A DNA stretch of 32,770 nt. It comes from Lachnospiraceae bacterium (GTDB lineage Bacteria > Bacillota > Clostridia > Lachnospirales > Lachnospiraceae). Made by a program: the position numbers and the translations under genes. How positions within the stretch are numbered: the stretch's first letter is position 1; every line of letters begins with the position of its first letter. Shown here in pieces: positions 1-8,286 of this stretch. Below the pieces are notes generated by a model. The model searched no databases. It was not told the origin of the DNA and saw nothing but the letters and a program-made list of their open reading frames with translations. The stretch spans positions 1 through 32,770 of the forward strand of contig JAJPXX010000029.1 in the NCBI GenBank assembly GCA_021205225.1. The letters are read 5' to 3'.

Positions 1-1
1 A

Positions 2-1927
2 TCCAGAGATGACGATCATAAAAATTACGTTTCTATAGAGAACCAGAAATTAATCATCAATCAATACGCTGCCGAACAGGGAGAAGCGATTGACCGCTGG
101 TATGAAGATGATGGTATTTCCGGTTACGTTTTTGACCGGCCGGGCTTCCAGCAGCTCATGGAGGATCTGGACAAGGATATTGATACTGTCTATGTGAAAG
201 ATTTTTCCCGCCTTGGCAGACATAATGCAAAGGTTCTGCTGCTGCTGGATGAATTTCAGGAGCGCGGGAAACATCTGATCGTCATTGATGATAATTATGA
301 TTCCATGGACTCCAGTGATGACACCATTGGTATCAAGACATGGTTCAACGAGCGATATGTAAAGGATACCAGCAGGAAAATCAAACGCGCCATTGACGCC
401 AGACAAAAAGAAGGAACTTTGATCACGCGGCCGCCTTTTGGCTACCGGCGGAATGCGAATGATAAGACGATTCTGGAGATTGTTCCAAAGGAAGCGGATG
501 TAGTGAAGGAGATTTATGATCTTTATCTTTCCGGTTCCGGTTATCGTAAGATTTCACTGTATCTGACGGAACATGGAAAACCGACGCCATCTATGATACA
601 AAGAGAGCGCGAGCTTGAGGAAGGCCGCCTGTCGAAGCGAACCGTTGCTTCCAAATGGTCTGACGGCATGGTCAAGGAAATTCTGGACAGCGATTTTTAT
701 ATTGGAACCTTCCGCCTGAAAAAAAGGGTGAGAAAAACGGTTCATGGAAAAGATAAGCGCGTTCCGAAGGAAGAACAAATCGTTTTTGAGAACCATCATC
801 CGGCTATCATTGATAAGGCGACGTTTGATCTGGTACAGGAGCTGAAGGAAAAGCGTAATCGGACGAACTATCGGGGCAGCCGCGGCCAGTGGCTGGGGTC
901 GGAAATTCACAATCCATTTGGAAGCTGTCTGTTTTGCAAGGACTGCGGCAGCCGCCTCACGCCGATCAAACGCCAGACGTCCAGCCGGGAGCGCAAATAT
1001 TATATCTGCACTACCTATAATACGAAAGGCAGGCAATACTGTGCAAAAGCGCATCTAATAGAGGAAGAAGACCTGATGGATGATGTTCTGACTTATATCA
1101 AAATGTGCCGGAACGCGTTATGCGAGGTGATTACTACCTATGATATGAAGGATTTTGAAGCAGAGAAAAAATCTCTGGAGGAAAAGCGTCAGGAACTGAA
1201 CGCAGCAATCAATGAACGAAAAAGTCAGCTAAAGGTGCTTTTTTCACAGAAAGTAAAGGATCTGGCAGCGGCGGCAGGAAATGAGGATCTGGTAAATGAG
1301 GCATATGATTCCATGCAGAAGGATTTGTTTGCCCAGATTCATGGCCTTGAAATGCAGCTGAAAGAGCTGGATGAGACAAAGCTGGAGACGCCGGATGTGA
1401 AAGATAAGCTCAAGAATGCTTTGGATGTGGTGGATAAGATTATTGCCGGAGGAACTCTGGACCGCAGGGACATTGAATTGCTGATTGAACGCATTGAAGT
1501 GGATGAGAACGGGATGCCGGAGATCACATTAAAATATGGTTTATCCAATCTGATCCAATACAGTCCTGCTGACGAAATGAACCGCCGGGAAAATACCATC
1601 ATTGCCATTGTGATGAAGCTGATCAGTGAAGATGAGCGTGGCTACACATCCGCGAAATATTTATCTGCGCACATTACGGAGCTGGGCTTTGCGAAATCAA
1701 AAAAAAGCATCCTGCCTTATATTGAGCTGATGAAGGAGTTTAGTATTCTGGAGGATACGGATAATTCGCTGAAACCATACAAAATTGTGAAACCAAAGGA
1801 AGAAATTGCAGCGCTTATCAACAGGTATGTACCCGGTTTGCCCGCGGATATGACTGCAGAACAGCTATCGGACAGATATTTACATTTTGATAAGTACGAC
1901 GGGTGGTATGCCGGAAATGGTATTTGA
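2..1927 (+). CDS. Large serine recombinase (TnpX/TndX-like), 5' end missing
   Basis: Site-specific DNA recombinase that would excise and integrate a mobile element. The frame is open from base 2, so the start lies outside the window. The first visible residues, SRDD, fit the motif that carries the catalytic serine (Y-x-R-x-S) in this family, so the nucleophile may be the first complete codon. A resolvase-type catalytic domain follows (EDDGISG, DFSRLGR), then the Recombinase domain (PPFGYRR). Next is a zinc ribbon with CKDCG and a second Cys pair in YYIC and QYC, a charged coiled coil (KSLEEKRQELNAAINERK), and a long C-terminal region. The last residues (about GWYAGNGI) appear to be read from the target gene, because the other frame over the same bases is the conserved GGMPEMVFEY segment of a solute-binding protein. 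The gene is therefore the terminal gene of an integrated element that extends leftward. Family assignment is secure; the exact subfamily is not. Confidence 0.93.
   Translation, partial: SRDDDHKNYVSIENQKLIINQYAAEQGEAIDRWYEDDGISGYVFDRPGFQQLMEDLDKDIDTVYVKDFSRLGRHNAKVLLLLDEFQERGKHLIVIDDNYDSMDSSDDTIGIKTWFNERYVKDTSRKIKRAIDARQKEGTLITRPPFGYRRNANDKTILEIVPKEADVVKEIYDLYLSGSGYRKISLYLTEHGKPTPSMIQRERELEEGRLSKRTVASKWSDGMVKEILDSDFYIGTFRLKKRVRKTVHGKDKRVPKEEQIVFENHHPAIIDKATFDLVQELKEKRNRTNYRGSRGQWLGSEIHNPFGSCLFCKDCGSRLTPIKRQTSSRERKYYICTTYNTKGRQYCAKAHLIEEEDLMDDVLTYIKMCRNALCEVITTYDMKDFEAEKKSLEEKRQELNAAINERKSQLKVLFSQKVKDLAAAAGNEDLVNEAYDSMQKDLFAQIHGLEMQLKELDETKLETPDVKDKLKNALDVVDKIIAGGTLDRRDIELLIERIEVDENGMPEITLKYGLSNLIQYSPADEMNRRENTIIAIVMKLISEDERGYTSAKYLSAHITELGFAKSKKSILPYIELMKEFSILEDTDNSLKPYKIVKPKEEIAALINRYVPGLPADMTAEQLSDRYLHFDKYDGWYAGNGI
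1889..1910. other. Element/chromosome junction (attachment site region)
   Basis: Here the recombinase frame meets the interior of a solute-binding-protein gene. To the right, a conserved protein interior (GGMPEMVFEY) begins in another frame, with no upstream half in the window. Large serine recombinase genes usually lie next to one attachment site, so the crossover should fall in this stretch. The bases ACGGGTGGTATGCC contain GG dinucleotides that could serve as the exchange core. The exact core cannot be fixed without the other element end. Confidence 0.6.
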
Positions 1928-2468
1928 GTATATTCTGAAAGAGAATGGGATTGATCCTTCGGAAGTAAATATTAATCAGTCCATTGATTTTGGTTCTACC
2001 GCGGCGGCGTTTTCCGGCGGTCAGGGCGACTATACGATTGAGTTTGAGCCGAGCGCGACTGCGCTGGAGCAGGAGGGCGTCGGTTATGTGGTGGAGTCAC
2101 TCGGAACGGCGTCCGGATATGTACCTTACACGGCCTACTGCGCGAAAGAAAGTTATCTTGAGGAGCATCCCGAGATTATTCAGGCCTTTACGAATGCCCT
2201 GCAAAAGGGCATGGATTATGTGAATTCTCATACGCCGGAAGAGATCGCTGCTGTTATTGCGCCGCAATTTCCGGAGAACGACGAGGAGACGATTGCGACG
2301 ATCGTGAAGCGTTATTACGAGCAGGATACCTGGAAAGAGGATCTGATTTTTGAGGAGGAAAGCTTTGAGCTTTTGCAGGATATTCTTGAGAGCGCCGACG
2401 AACTCGAAGAGCGTGTGCTGTACGAAGAACTGGTTACTGCCGAATTTGCCGAAGCAGCGGTGCAATAA
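1890..2468 (+). pseudogene. C-terminal half of NMT1/THI5-like ABC solute-binding protein, interrupted by element
   Basis: About 190 residues resemble the C-terminal lobe of periplasmic-binding proteins of the SsuA/TauA/ThiY type. Visible family features are GGMPEMVFEY, an N-G-I-D-P hinge segment, the run DYTIEFEPSATALEQEG, and the late helix EIIQAFTNALQKGMDYVNSHTPEEIA. The signal peptide, lipobox and N-terminal lobe are absent and no ribosome-binding site precedes this frame. It therefore reads as the 3' fragment left after integration of the element to its left; the 5' fragment should sit at the element's other end. Substrate is unknown; family members bind taurine, sulfonates or thiamine precursors. 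An alternative is a decayed gene with a lost 5' end, but the immediate abutment to a recombinase argues for insertion. Confidence 0.8.
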
Positions 2469-2528
2469 TTGTAATTTTTGTCCTCGGTAAGATGGCAGAG
2501 TGTTACCGCTGGCCGGTTGAATGTAAAT

Positions 2529-2607
2529 GGCCGCGCAAACAGCTTTTCGCTTACACTTTGCGCGGTCGCCACAGTTAAGCAGGGAGTCCCGGCGGGCGAC
2601 GCCCTGC
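2529..2607. terminator. Paired hairpins between convergent genes
   Basis: Two hairpins occupy the gap between the solute-binding-protein fragment and the convergent beta-glucosidase gene. The first pairs GGCCGCGCAAA (2529-2539) with TTTGCGCGGTC (2557-2567), with one G-U pair. The second has GCAGGG/CCCTGC arms (2579-2584 and 2602-2607). Neither has a long T tract, so termination efficiency is uncertain. A 14-bp perfect palindrome, AGCAGAATTCTGCT, lies just beyond at 2620-2633. Confidence 0.45.
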
Positions 2608-2633
2608 TCGATTCAGGTCAGCAGAATTCTGCT

Positions 2634-5525
2634 TTAAAAGAATGGCTTGTCAATTTCCCGCAGCAGCTGGATGCGCAGAGAATCCAGTTCAAGGCCGCTC
2701 TGAGAAAAGTAAAATTTCAGATAATGCATTTTCCCACGCACTTCTTTTTCACGGGAAAGCTCCGATTTTTCTGATTCTCCGTGCCAGGTATAAACATTCA
2801 GAACTGTATTGTCCAGACTTAAGGTCGCGGACATCTGCGCCAGCTCACTGCCGTGGGATGCGGCGGTCAGGGAGAAGCGGTATTCGCCTTCCCGCAAAAA
2901 GTCTGCCGCAATCATAAAGGAGCTGCCTGCTTCGGGCAGACGGCCGTTCAGCGGGATGGTTGTGTCGTTCTCAATCGGATAATATTCCATTTCCTGCTCG
3001 TCTAAAAGATTCAGGCCATCCGGCAGATTGACCTGCCGAACCTCCTGGTAGGTGCCGAGCAGCCGCTGCATGGCGGGGGAGGCGATCAGGAAGCGGCAGA
3101 TATTTGCGGCGTTTCGTACAAGCTCCGCGCGGATCAGGGTGCCATCTTTTAAGGCCTGCGGCTGCGTATCCTGGAAGGTGAGTGCGTCCTGAGTCACCAT
3201 GTAAACGTCGTTCTGCGCGCGCACCATGGCAGCGAGATTGTCCCGGGTGGGCGGGCAGCCCTCGTCGTTGACTTTTGTCCACCAGTCAGTCATTACCATG
3301 CCCTGATATCCCCATTCTTCGCGCAAAATCGAGGTGTTCAGGTCATAGCTGCTGCCGGTCCAGATGCCATTTACCGGTCCGTAGGTGGTCATGATGGTTC
3401 GCGTGTGCCCGCAGCGCACGCCCATCTCGAACGGCTTCAGGTAGATTTCGCGCAGCGCACGCGCGGAAATGACGCCGTTGGCCTGGTGGCGGCAATATTC
3501 CTGATTGTTTGCGCAGAAATGCTTCATCGTGCCACTGACCGCGTAGCGATCCATGCCTGTGACCTGCGCCTGTGCCATGCGTCCCGTCAGATACGGATCC
3601 TCGGAATGGTATTCAAAATTGCGGCCATTCAGAGGGCTGCGGTGAATGTTGATGCCGGGACCGAGCAGGGAGTCGATTTTGTTGGCATACAGTTCCAGTC
3701 CCTCCATGGCAAACAGCTCTGTGACCAGCGCGGGAGCGAAGGTGCAGGCAAGCAGCGTACCGTTCGGAAGGCTAAAAGCACTGGTGCCGCAGTCCATGCG
3801 GATACCGGAGGGACCGTCTGAGCAGCAGGCGACCGGGATGCCGAAGTTCTTTAGTGAATCTGTCACGCCACCAAAGGCCGCGGCGGTACCCGGCGTCACC
3901 TTCGGGCTGCACATACCCTCCCCGCGCGCCATCGCCATCAGAACTTCATCGGAAAGCTGTGCGAGGAAGGTTTCCATTGTCACATTCCCATCCATGACAT
4001 CAACAAGGCGAAAGCCTTTGTCTCCCGTGTATGGCAGGCAGTCCGGCAGATTCTCAAGCCGCCGCGCGGCAGGGGAAACAGTGCGCAGCGGCACAGATTC
4101 GTAAGAAAGGGAGATCGTCGTACAATTTTTTGAATCATTCGCGGAGATATTTAGGGAGGCTGGCCGGAAACGCGTGAATGCTTCCACCGGCGCAAGCGCC
4201 TCCTGGCATTGCTTCGTCACGACTGTCTCTGGCAGCGTGAAGCTTCCGGCAATTGCGGCGCTCCGGACATCGGTACCTGCATAGATAAAATAGGTGCCTT
4301 CTTCCAGCACAAAGCAATTCCGGTGTCCGGCCGCGCCGCTGTCATCAAAGGATGCGAGCTCAGAAAACGGGATTTCCATTGTGAGTGTTTCTGATTCGCC
4401 GGGAGCGAGTTCTTTTGTTTTTTCAAATGCACAGAGATTGCGCAGAGGTTTGCCGAGTTTTCCCTGCGGAGGGCAGCAATAGACCTGCACGACCTCCTTG
4501 CCGGGACGGGAACCGGTATTCTTAACCGTGGAAGTTACGGTCAGATGTGCGTCCTGCTCAGGCGCCGATGCAGTAAGTTTTCCTGTGTGTTCGGGGACGG
4601 AATTTTCCGCTTCCGAATCAGTGGAAAATATGCCTTCCGGCGTGTCCCAATGGATATGGACGGAGCTTTCTGTCTGAAACGTTGTATAGGAAAGCCCGAA
4701 TCCAAACGGATACATCACCGCTTCTGGCGCGAAGGTCTCGAAGTAGCGATAGCCGACGTAAATGTCCTCCTGATAATAGTTGGTTGTCTTTGAACCGAAA
4801 TTCCGTGTGGAAGGATAATCGTCCAGCTCCTTTGCGATCGTGTCAGCGAGCTTTCCGCTCGGAGAAACGGTACCGCAAAGGACGTCTGCAACGCCGCAGC
4901 CGCCTTCCATGCCGCCCTGCCACGCATAGAGAACCGCGCCGGGGCGGATTTCCTCGACCCAATTCATAGAAATGATATTTCCTGTATTCAGAACGACCGC
5001 GGAGCGCGAAAATGCGGCGCAGACCTTTCGCAGCAGATCCATTTCCGGATCAGAGAGGTAATAGCTGCCTTTCTGCGCGGAATTATCCCGATCCTCGCCG
5101 GCCGTGCGGCCGATTACAATCACAGCCGCGCTTGCGTGGGCGGCGGCATCCTGTACAATTTCGTCAGTAAGCGGCATTTCTTCCTGGCACCATGGCTCCT
5201 GTCCCCATCCATTTCCTTTGTCAAACGGGTGTTCTTTGGTCCAGGTCTGGTAGGCCGCGAGCAGTGGTTCGTAGATTCGGATGTTCTTTTCTTCATATTC
5301 GCGCAGGCCGTCCAGAATCGAGCGAACGTAGGGTACGTTCACCATGCCGCCCGAACCGGTGCCGCTTTTATAATAATCCAGCTGAATCCGGCCAAAAACC
5401 GCAACGGTATCGCCTGCTGCGAGTGGGAGAGAGTCATTTTCATTGCGCAGAAGTACGCAGCCCTCCGCGACCGTCTGCCGCGCAAGGGAACTGTATTCTT
5501 TCCAGTCAAGTGTGTAGGAATTCAT
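2634..5525 (-). CDS. Glycoside hydrolase family 3 beta-glucosidase, permuted domain order
   Basis: A 963-aa cytoplasmic beta-glycosidase with no signal peptide, predicted to hydrolyse beta-glucosides or oligosaccharides. The GH3 C-terminal alpha/beta domain comes first (residues ~1-290, with SGTGSGGMVNVPY, GEDRDN and YPFGFGLSYTTF). A fibronectin-III-like domain follows (~335-430). The GH3 (beta/alpha)8 barrel is last (~520-780: DGPSGIRMD, GPGINIHRSPLNGRNFEYHSEDP, K668-H669 in KHFCANNQE, and the nucleophile D747 in GMVMTDWW). This swapped order is known from rumen GH3 enzymes such as those of Ruminococcus albus and Butyrivibrio. A further ~170 residues after the barrel resemble a small beta-rich module. 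The start is supported by AAAGGAG upstream of ATG at 5523-5525. Substrate cannot be set from sequence. Confidence 0.95.
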   Translation of the reverse strand: MNSYTLDWKEYSSLARQTVAEGCVLLRNENDSLPLAAGDTVAVFGRIQLDYYKSGTGSGGMVNVPYVRSILDGLREYEEKNIRIYEPLLAAYQTWTKEHPFDKGNGWGQEPWCQEEMPLTDEIVQDAAAHASAAVIVIGRTAGEDRDNSAQKGSYYLSDPEMDLLRKVCAAFSRSAVVLNTGNIISMNWVEEIRPGAVLYAWQGGMEGGCGVADVLCGTVSPSGKLADTIAKELDDYPSTRNFGSKTTNYYQEDIYVGYRYFETFAPEAVMYPFGFGLSYTTFQTESSVHIHWDTPEGIFSTDSEAENSVPEHTGKLTASAPEQDAHLTVTSTVKNTGSRPGKEVVQVYCCPPQGKLGKPLRNLCAFEKTKELAPGESETLTMEIPFSELASFDDSGAAGHRNCFVLEEGTYFIYAGTDVRSAAIAGSFTLPETVVTKQCQEALAPVEAFTRFRPASLNISANDSKNCTTISLSYESVPLRTVSPAARRLENLPDCLPYTGDKGFRLVDVMDGNVTMETFLAQLSDEVLMAMARGEGMCSPKVTPGTAAAFGGVTDSLKNFGIPVACCSDGPSGIRMDCGTSAFSLPNGTLLACTFAPALVTELFAMEGLELYANKIDSLLGPGINIHRSPLNGRNFEYHSEDPYLTGRMAQAQVTGMDRYAVSGTMKHFCANNQEYCRHQANGVISARALREIYLKPFEMGVRCGHTRTIMTTYGPVNGIWTGSSYDLNTSILREEWGYQGMVMTDWWTKVNDEGCPPTRDNLAAMVRAQNDVYMVTQDALTFQDTQPQALKDGTLIRAELVRNAANICRFLIASPAMQRLLGTYQEVRQVNLPDGLNLLDEQEMEYYPIENDTTIPLNGRLPEAGSSFMIAADFLREGEYRFSLTAASHGSELAQMSATLSLDNTVLNVYTWHGESEKSELSREKEVRGKMHYLKFYFSQSGLELDSLRIQLLREIDKPFF

Positions 5526-5643
5526 GTGAGGTCTCCTTTTTAATTGTATTATTCCTGTGCTTTAAGGCGCCTGATTCGTGCCCATTTCAGGGAAGGATTT
5601 CCTGTTTGCTGTGATGATGGCAGGAAAGCGTAAAGCTGCCTAC

Positions 5644-6792
5644 TTACGGTTCATCAGCTACAGAGATACCGGTTTTTACCGGAATCCCGTTTACTTCCAC
5701 GGAATCGTCCATCGGTATCACAAAGCACAGCCGTCCATCGATCACCTGTGTCTCGATCAGATCCGCGCATTCGGGTTTTACGGAAATAACAATGTTGGGT
5801 GTCTTGATCTCGAATTTTCTTGTGCTGGCGACATTTGTCACATAAAGCTCGGTCTGTGTGCTGCCGGACGCCTGCTCAAATTCTTCGTCAAAATGTTCGA
5901 GTGTCTCATCATCTGCGCCGCTCTGGGCAAGAAGACGTTTGACATCGCCTTTGTCAAGCAGCACCGGGTTGGGATCATCTTTATGTTCTTCCAGCAGCTC
6001 GTTGAGCGAAGCATGGATGTTTTTCACCGTCTCGTAGGTGCAGGAATCGTTCAGTGTATCTGCAACCAGTGTGTTGAAGGTATCCTTCTGTGAGCCTGCG
6101 GAAAGCGGCAGCTCACAGCCGAGCAGCTCCCGCGCGAAGCCTGCGTTCAGCTCGTCGGGATTTTTCGAGTAATAGAGCAGGCTGTGAATGTCGGTGTTGC
6201 GTTCCGTGAAGGCCGGGAACAGAAAGCCGGTAACTGGCGGCTCCACAAACCAGTCGCGGATGCGCTCGCTGATCGTATTGGTATCTTCATGATAGCACAA
6301 CCCCGGCTTTGACAGATTGACCGGGCAGATGGAGCAGAGCAGAAATTCATAAACATACTCCGAGGCGTCAATCTGCTCGATTCCATCCGTCCCCCTTTTG
6401 GGGATATCATAGGCGCAGTGGATCAGGACAATATAATAATTCTCCGGATACAAAAAGGTCTCGATCACTTTATCGTAGAACGCGTCGAGCAGGTCATCGT
6501 CTTTTAGCTGGCTGGCGCGGAGCTTCATCAGATATTCCTGCGCGCCTCCGCCTGCCTCCTGCTCCAGCGGAAATTCCATATCCAGCAGATTTCGTCCAAT
6601 CGAGCCGGAGAGCGTTTTTTTGAAAATGTCAAAATATTTGAACATTTCTTCCTCCGGCAGGGAGAGAAAGGCTTCTTTCAGCTTTGCTTTTTTGTTCTTT
6701 TCTGCGTCCACATAGCAGCCGCACACCCGCGTGATCGGCGTGCGGTCAGGGTGAAACAGACGTTTTAGTTCAGCGACTTCTTTCTTATTCAT
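5644..6792 (-). CDS. DUF4317 family protein
   Basis: A 382-aa soluble protein that I recognise as DUF4317, a family common in Lachnospiraceae and relatives with no assigned function. The N-terminus MNKKEVAELKRLFHPDRTPITRVCGCYVD is characteristic. The central segment, with PENYYIVLIHCAYDIP, and the SICPVNLSKPGLCYHEDTN run follow. No membrane segment, signal peptide or recognisable catalytic motif is visible. It starts at ATG 6790-6792 behind AAAAGGAG and is followed after 118 nt by the beta-glucosidase on the same strand. I see no clear terminator between them, so co-transcription is possible, but a functional link is not implied. Confidence 0.88.
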   Translation of the reverse strand: MNKKEVAELKRLFHPDRTPITRVCGCYVDAEKNKKAKLKEAFLSLPEEEMFKYFDIFKKTLSGSIGRNLLDMEFPLEQEAGGGAQEYLMKLRASQLKDDDLLDAFYDKVIETFLYPENYYIVLIHCAYDIPKRGTDGIEQIDASEYVYEFLLCSICPVNLSKPGLCYHEDTNTISERIRDWFVEPPVTGFLFPAFTERNTDIHSLLYYSKNPDELNAGFARELLGCELPLSAGSQKDTFNTLVADTLNDSCTYETVKNIHASLNELLEEHKDDPNPVLLDKGDVKRLLAQSGADDETLEHFDEEFEQASGSTQTELYVTNVASTRKFEIKTPNIVISVKPECADLIETQVIDGRLCFVIPMDDSVEVNGIPVKTGISVADEP

Positions 6793-6916
6793 ATGTAGTC
6801 TCCTTTTGATGGTTCAGAACAGGTATCTTCCATGCACGATTATATGCAAAAGCCTTTTTAAGGAACTGTTTCTTGGGTGTATAAGTATGCCATGAGTCTG
6901 TCCATAGAAGACACCT

Positions 6917-7666
6917 CTACGTAAAAAGTACCTGTCCAAGCAGCGGCACTCCCCAGGTATTGATGACATACAGCAGCATCAGATGCACCGGGTAAAACCA
7001 GTAGAAAAAGTATTTGAGCGAAATTCCGCGTTTCCCATTGTAAAACCAGACCGGTATGAATGCGAGCGGAGCGGGAAGCTCCCAGGCAATGGCTGCCGCG
7101 CCGCCAATGCACTGATACAATCTCACCTGACGGGTCAGGTACAGTACCGCGATCAGGAAAACTCCCTTATAATTATAGTCCGTGTCAAGCTTCAAAGCTA
7201 CGAACATGCCGAGCGCGATCGGAAGAACCGAAAGCAGGATCGGCCGTTTGCCGTCATCTGTAATCCAGCGGATCCCCATCAGTACGAGCAGCCCGATCAG
7301 CAGAGTGAAATAGACATTCTGCTTGTCCGGATAGAACCAGCTGCCCTTCAGCGCGATGTCAAACGGAATCTCCGAGATCAGGGCGAACACAAAGAGCCGT
7401 CCCGCATATTTGCGAGGGTTTCTTGTATGCACAAATCCTTCTACCAGCAGAAAACAGAAAATCGGAAACGCCAGACGCCCAATGTCGCGGGAAAGATTAT
7501 AACCGCGAATCCAGGCACTCCGCAAAGCCGTATTCGATGCGGAGGCAGAAAGCGAGGTGAGCGAGCGAATCACGGTCGCACCGGTGTGATCGATGAACAT
7601 GGTAATGATAGCAATCAGCTTCAGCGTGCTGCCGGAGATGCCGAATGATTTTGTTTTATCTGTCAT
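6917..7666 (-). CDS. TraX family membrane protein
   Basis: A 249-aa polytopic membrane protein. The start GISGSTLKLIAIITMFIDHTGA is the signature of the TraX family, which includes the F-plasmid pilin N-acetylase and many chromosomal bacterial proteins, probably membrane acyltransferases. Roughly eight hydrophobic segments are visible. The RDIGRLAFPIFCFLLVEGF and YFFYWFYPVHL segments are typical. I placed the start at ATG 7664-7666 because AAAGGAG lies 8 nt upstream; a longer frame reaching 7786 would run through the promoter. It has its own near-consensus promoter, back to back with that of the 97-aa gene. There is no conjugation locus nearby, so this is likely a chromosomal homologue of unknown substrate. 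Confidence 0.87.
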   Translation of the reverse strand: MTDKTKSFGISGSTLKLIAIITMFIDHTGATVIRSLTSLSASASNTALRSAWIRGYNLSRDIGRLAFPIFCFLLVEGFVHTRNPRKYAGRLFVFALISEIPFDIALKGSWFYPDKQNVYFTLLIGLLVLMGIRWITDDGKRPILLSVLPIALGMFVALKLDTDYNYKGVFLIAVLYLTRQVRLYQCIGGAAAIAWELPAPLAFIPVWFYNGKRGISLKYFFYWFYPVHLMLLYVINTWGVPLLGQVLFT

Positions 7667-7730
7667 GAGAAACACTCCTTTATTATGCTCCTTTGTCCGG
7701 CAAAAACCGCAAACAGAAAGGAGCGCAATC

Positions 7731-7759
7731 AGCATACTTGTTTTCGAAGTATTTGTCAA
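7731..7759 (-). promoter_or_regulatory. Promoter of TraX gene
   Basis: On the minus strand, TTGACA (7754-7759), a 17-bp spacer and TATGCT (7731-7736). The spacer contains CTTCGAAAAC, which resembles the spacer of the opposite promoter. Confidence 0.7.
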
Positions 7760-7779
7760 GAAAAGGACGTAATTTCCAA

Positions 7780-7808
7780 TTGACAAACATATGTTCGAAA
7801 ACTATAAT
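7780..7808 (+). promoter_or_regulatory. Consensus promoter of the 97-aa gene
   Basis: TTGACA (7780-7785), a 17-bp spacer and TATAAT (7803-7808): a perfect match to the sigma-A consensus with ideal spacing. Such a strong promoter usually needs a repressor, and a LexA-like palindrome lies inside it. Confidence 0.88.
7784..7797. promoter_or_regulatory. Putative LexA (SOS) box
   Basis: Read on the minus strand the site is CGAACATATGTTTG. It matches the Bacillus LexA/DinR consensus CGAACRNRYGTTYC at 13 of 14 positions. It overlaps the -35 and spacer of the rightward promoter, a position where repressor binding would block RNA polymerase. No lexA gene is in the window, so this is a prediction from the site alone. 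Confidence 0.6.
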
Positions 7809-7887
7809 GTAGCTAATCGGAGGAGCGCCAGAGATCCAGTGGATATCCGCTGCACCACCGAAACGAATAGTAAGAGGAGGTGAACGT

Positions 7888-8181
7888 ATGGACAGTCCTG
7901 TCAGACCGTGTATGGAGCGCGTATATGTGAAGGTGAATTCTGACTTTGATTCGACCGGTTATATGCAGCCATGTAAGATTACGTGGAGCGATGGCCGGAC
8001 ATTCACGATTGATCAGGTACGGGATTTCCGCCCGGCAACCTCTCTTTATGGGCTGCATGGGGACTGTTATACAGTCGTGATTAATGGGATGGAAAAGCAT
8101 TTGTTTTTCGAGAGGCTGGAGCAAACATTTGGAGGGCGCTTTGGGCGCTGGTTTGTGCTGGCGGCACCGGAGCAGACATAG
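7888..8181 (+). CDS. Conserved 97-aa protein, probable SOS-regulated, function unknown
   Basis: A small soluble protein with no signal peptide or membrane segment. The start has a textbook ribosome-binding site (AAGAGGAGGTGAACGT before ATG). The sequence MERVYVKVNSDFDSTGYMQP, the ITWSDGRTFTIDQVRDFRPA segment and the end HLFFERLEQTFGGRFGRWFV look like a compact beta-rich fold. I recall similar small proteins in other Clostridia but no assigned function. It has a consensus promoter with a LexA-like box, so induction after DNA damage is the best clue to its role. It is a single-gene unit, closed by the hairpin at 8188-8232. Confidence 0.82.
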   Translation: MDSPVRPCMERVYVKVNSDFDSTGYMQPCKITWSDGRTFTIDQVRDFRPATSLYGLHGDCYTVVINGMEKHLFFERLEQTFGGRFGRWFVLAAPEQT

Positions 8182-8187
8182 AAAATA

Positions 8188-8232
8188 CCACTGCACTGTG
8201 TGCAGATAAAAGCTTCGCACACAGTGCAGTGG
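8188..8232. terminator. 16-bp perfect hairpin between convergent genes
   Basis: CCACTGCACTGTGTGC (8188-8203) pairs perfectly with GCACACAGTGCAGTGG (8217-8232) around a 13-nt loop. It lies between the converging 97-aa gene and htpG, so it probably serves as a bidirectional terminator. The T tract is poor on the plus side and short (TATTTTC) on the minus side. Confidence 0.65.
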
Positions 8233-8286
8233 CAGTGTAACAATTTACTTTCTGAGATTATAATGTGCGGCAAGCTTGATGATCCA

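Noticed and set aside
50..406. A 118-codon minus-strand frame opposite the recombinase
   Set aside because: It covers conserved catalytic-domain codons of the recombinase and has no ribosome-binding site or recognisable motif.
7664..7786. N-terminal extension of the TraX protein to 7786
   Set aside because: The longer frame would read through the promoter region. A proper ribosome-binding site precedes the ATG at 7664-7666.
8188..8232. Attachment or replication-origin palindrome
   Set aside because: Its place between convergent genes and simple hairpin form are best explained by transcription termination.
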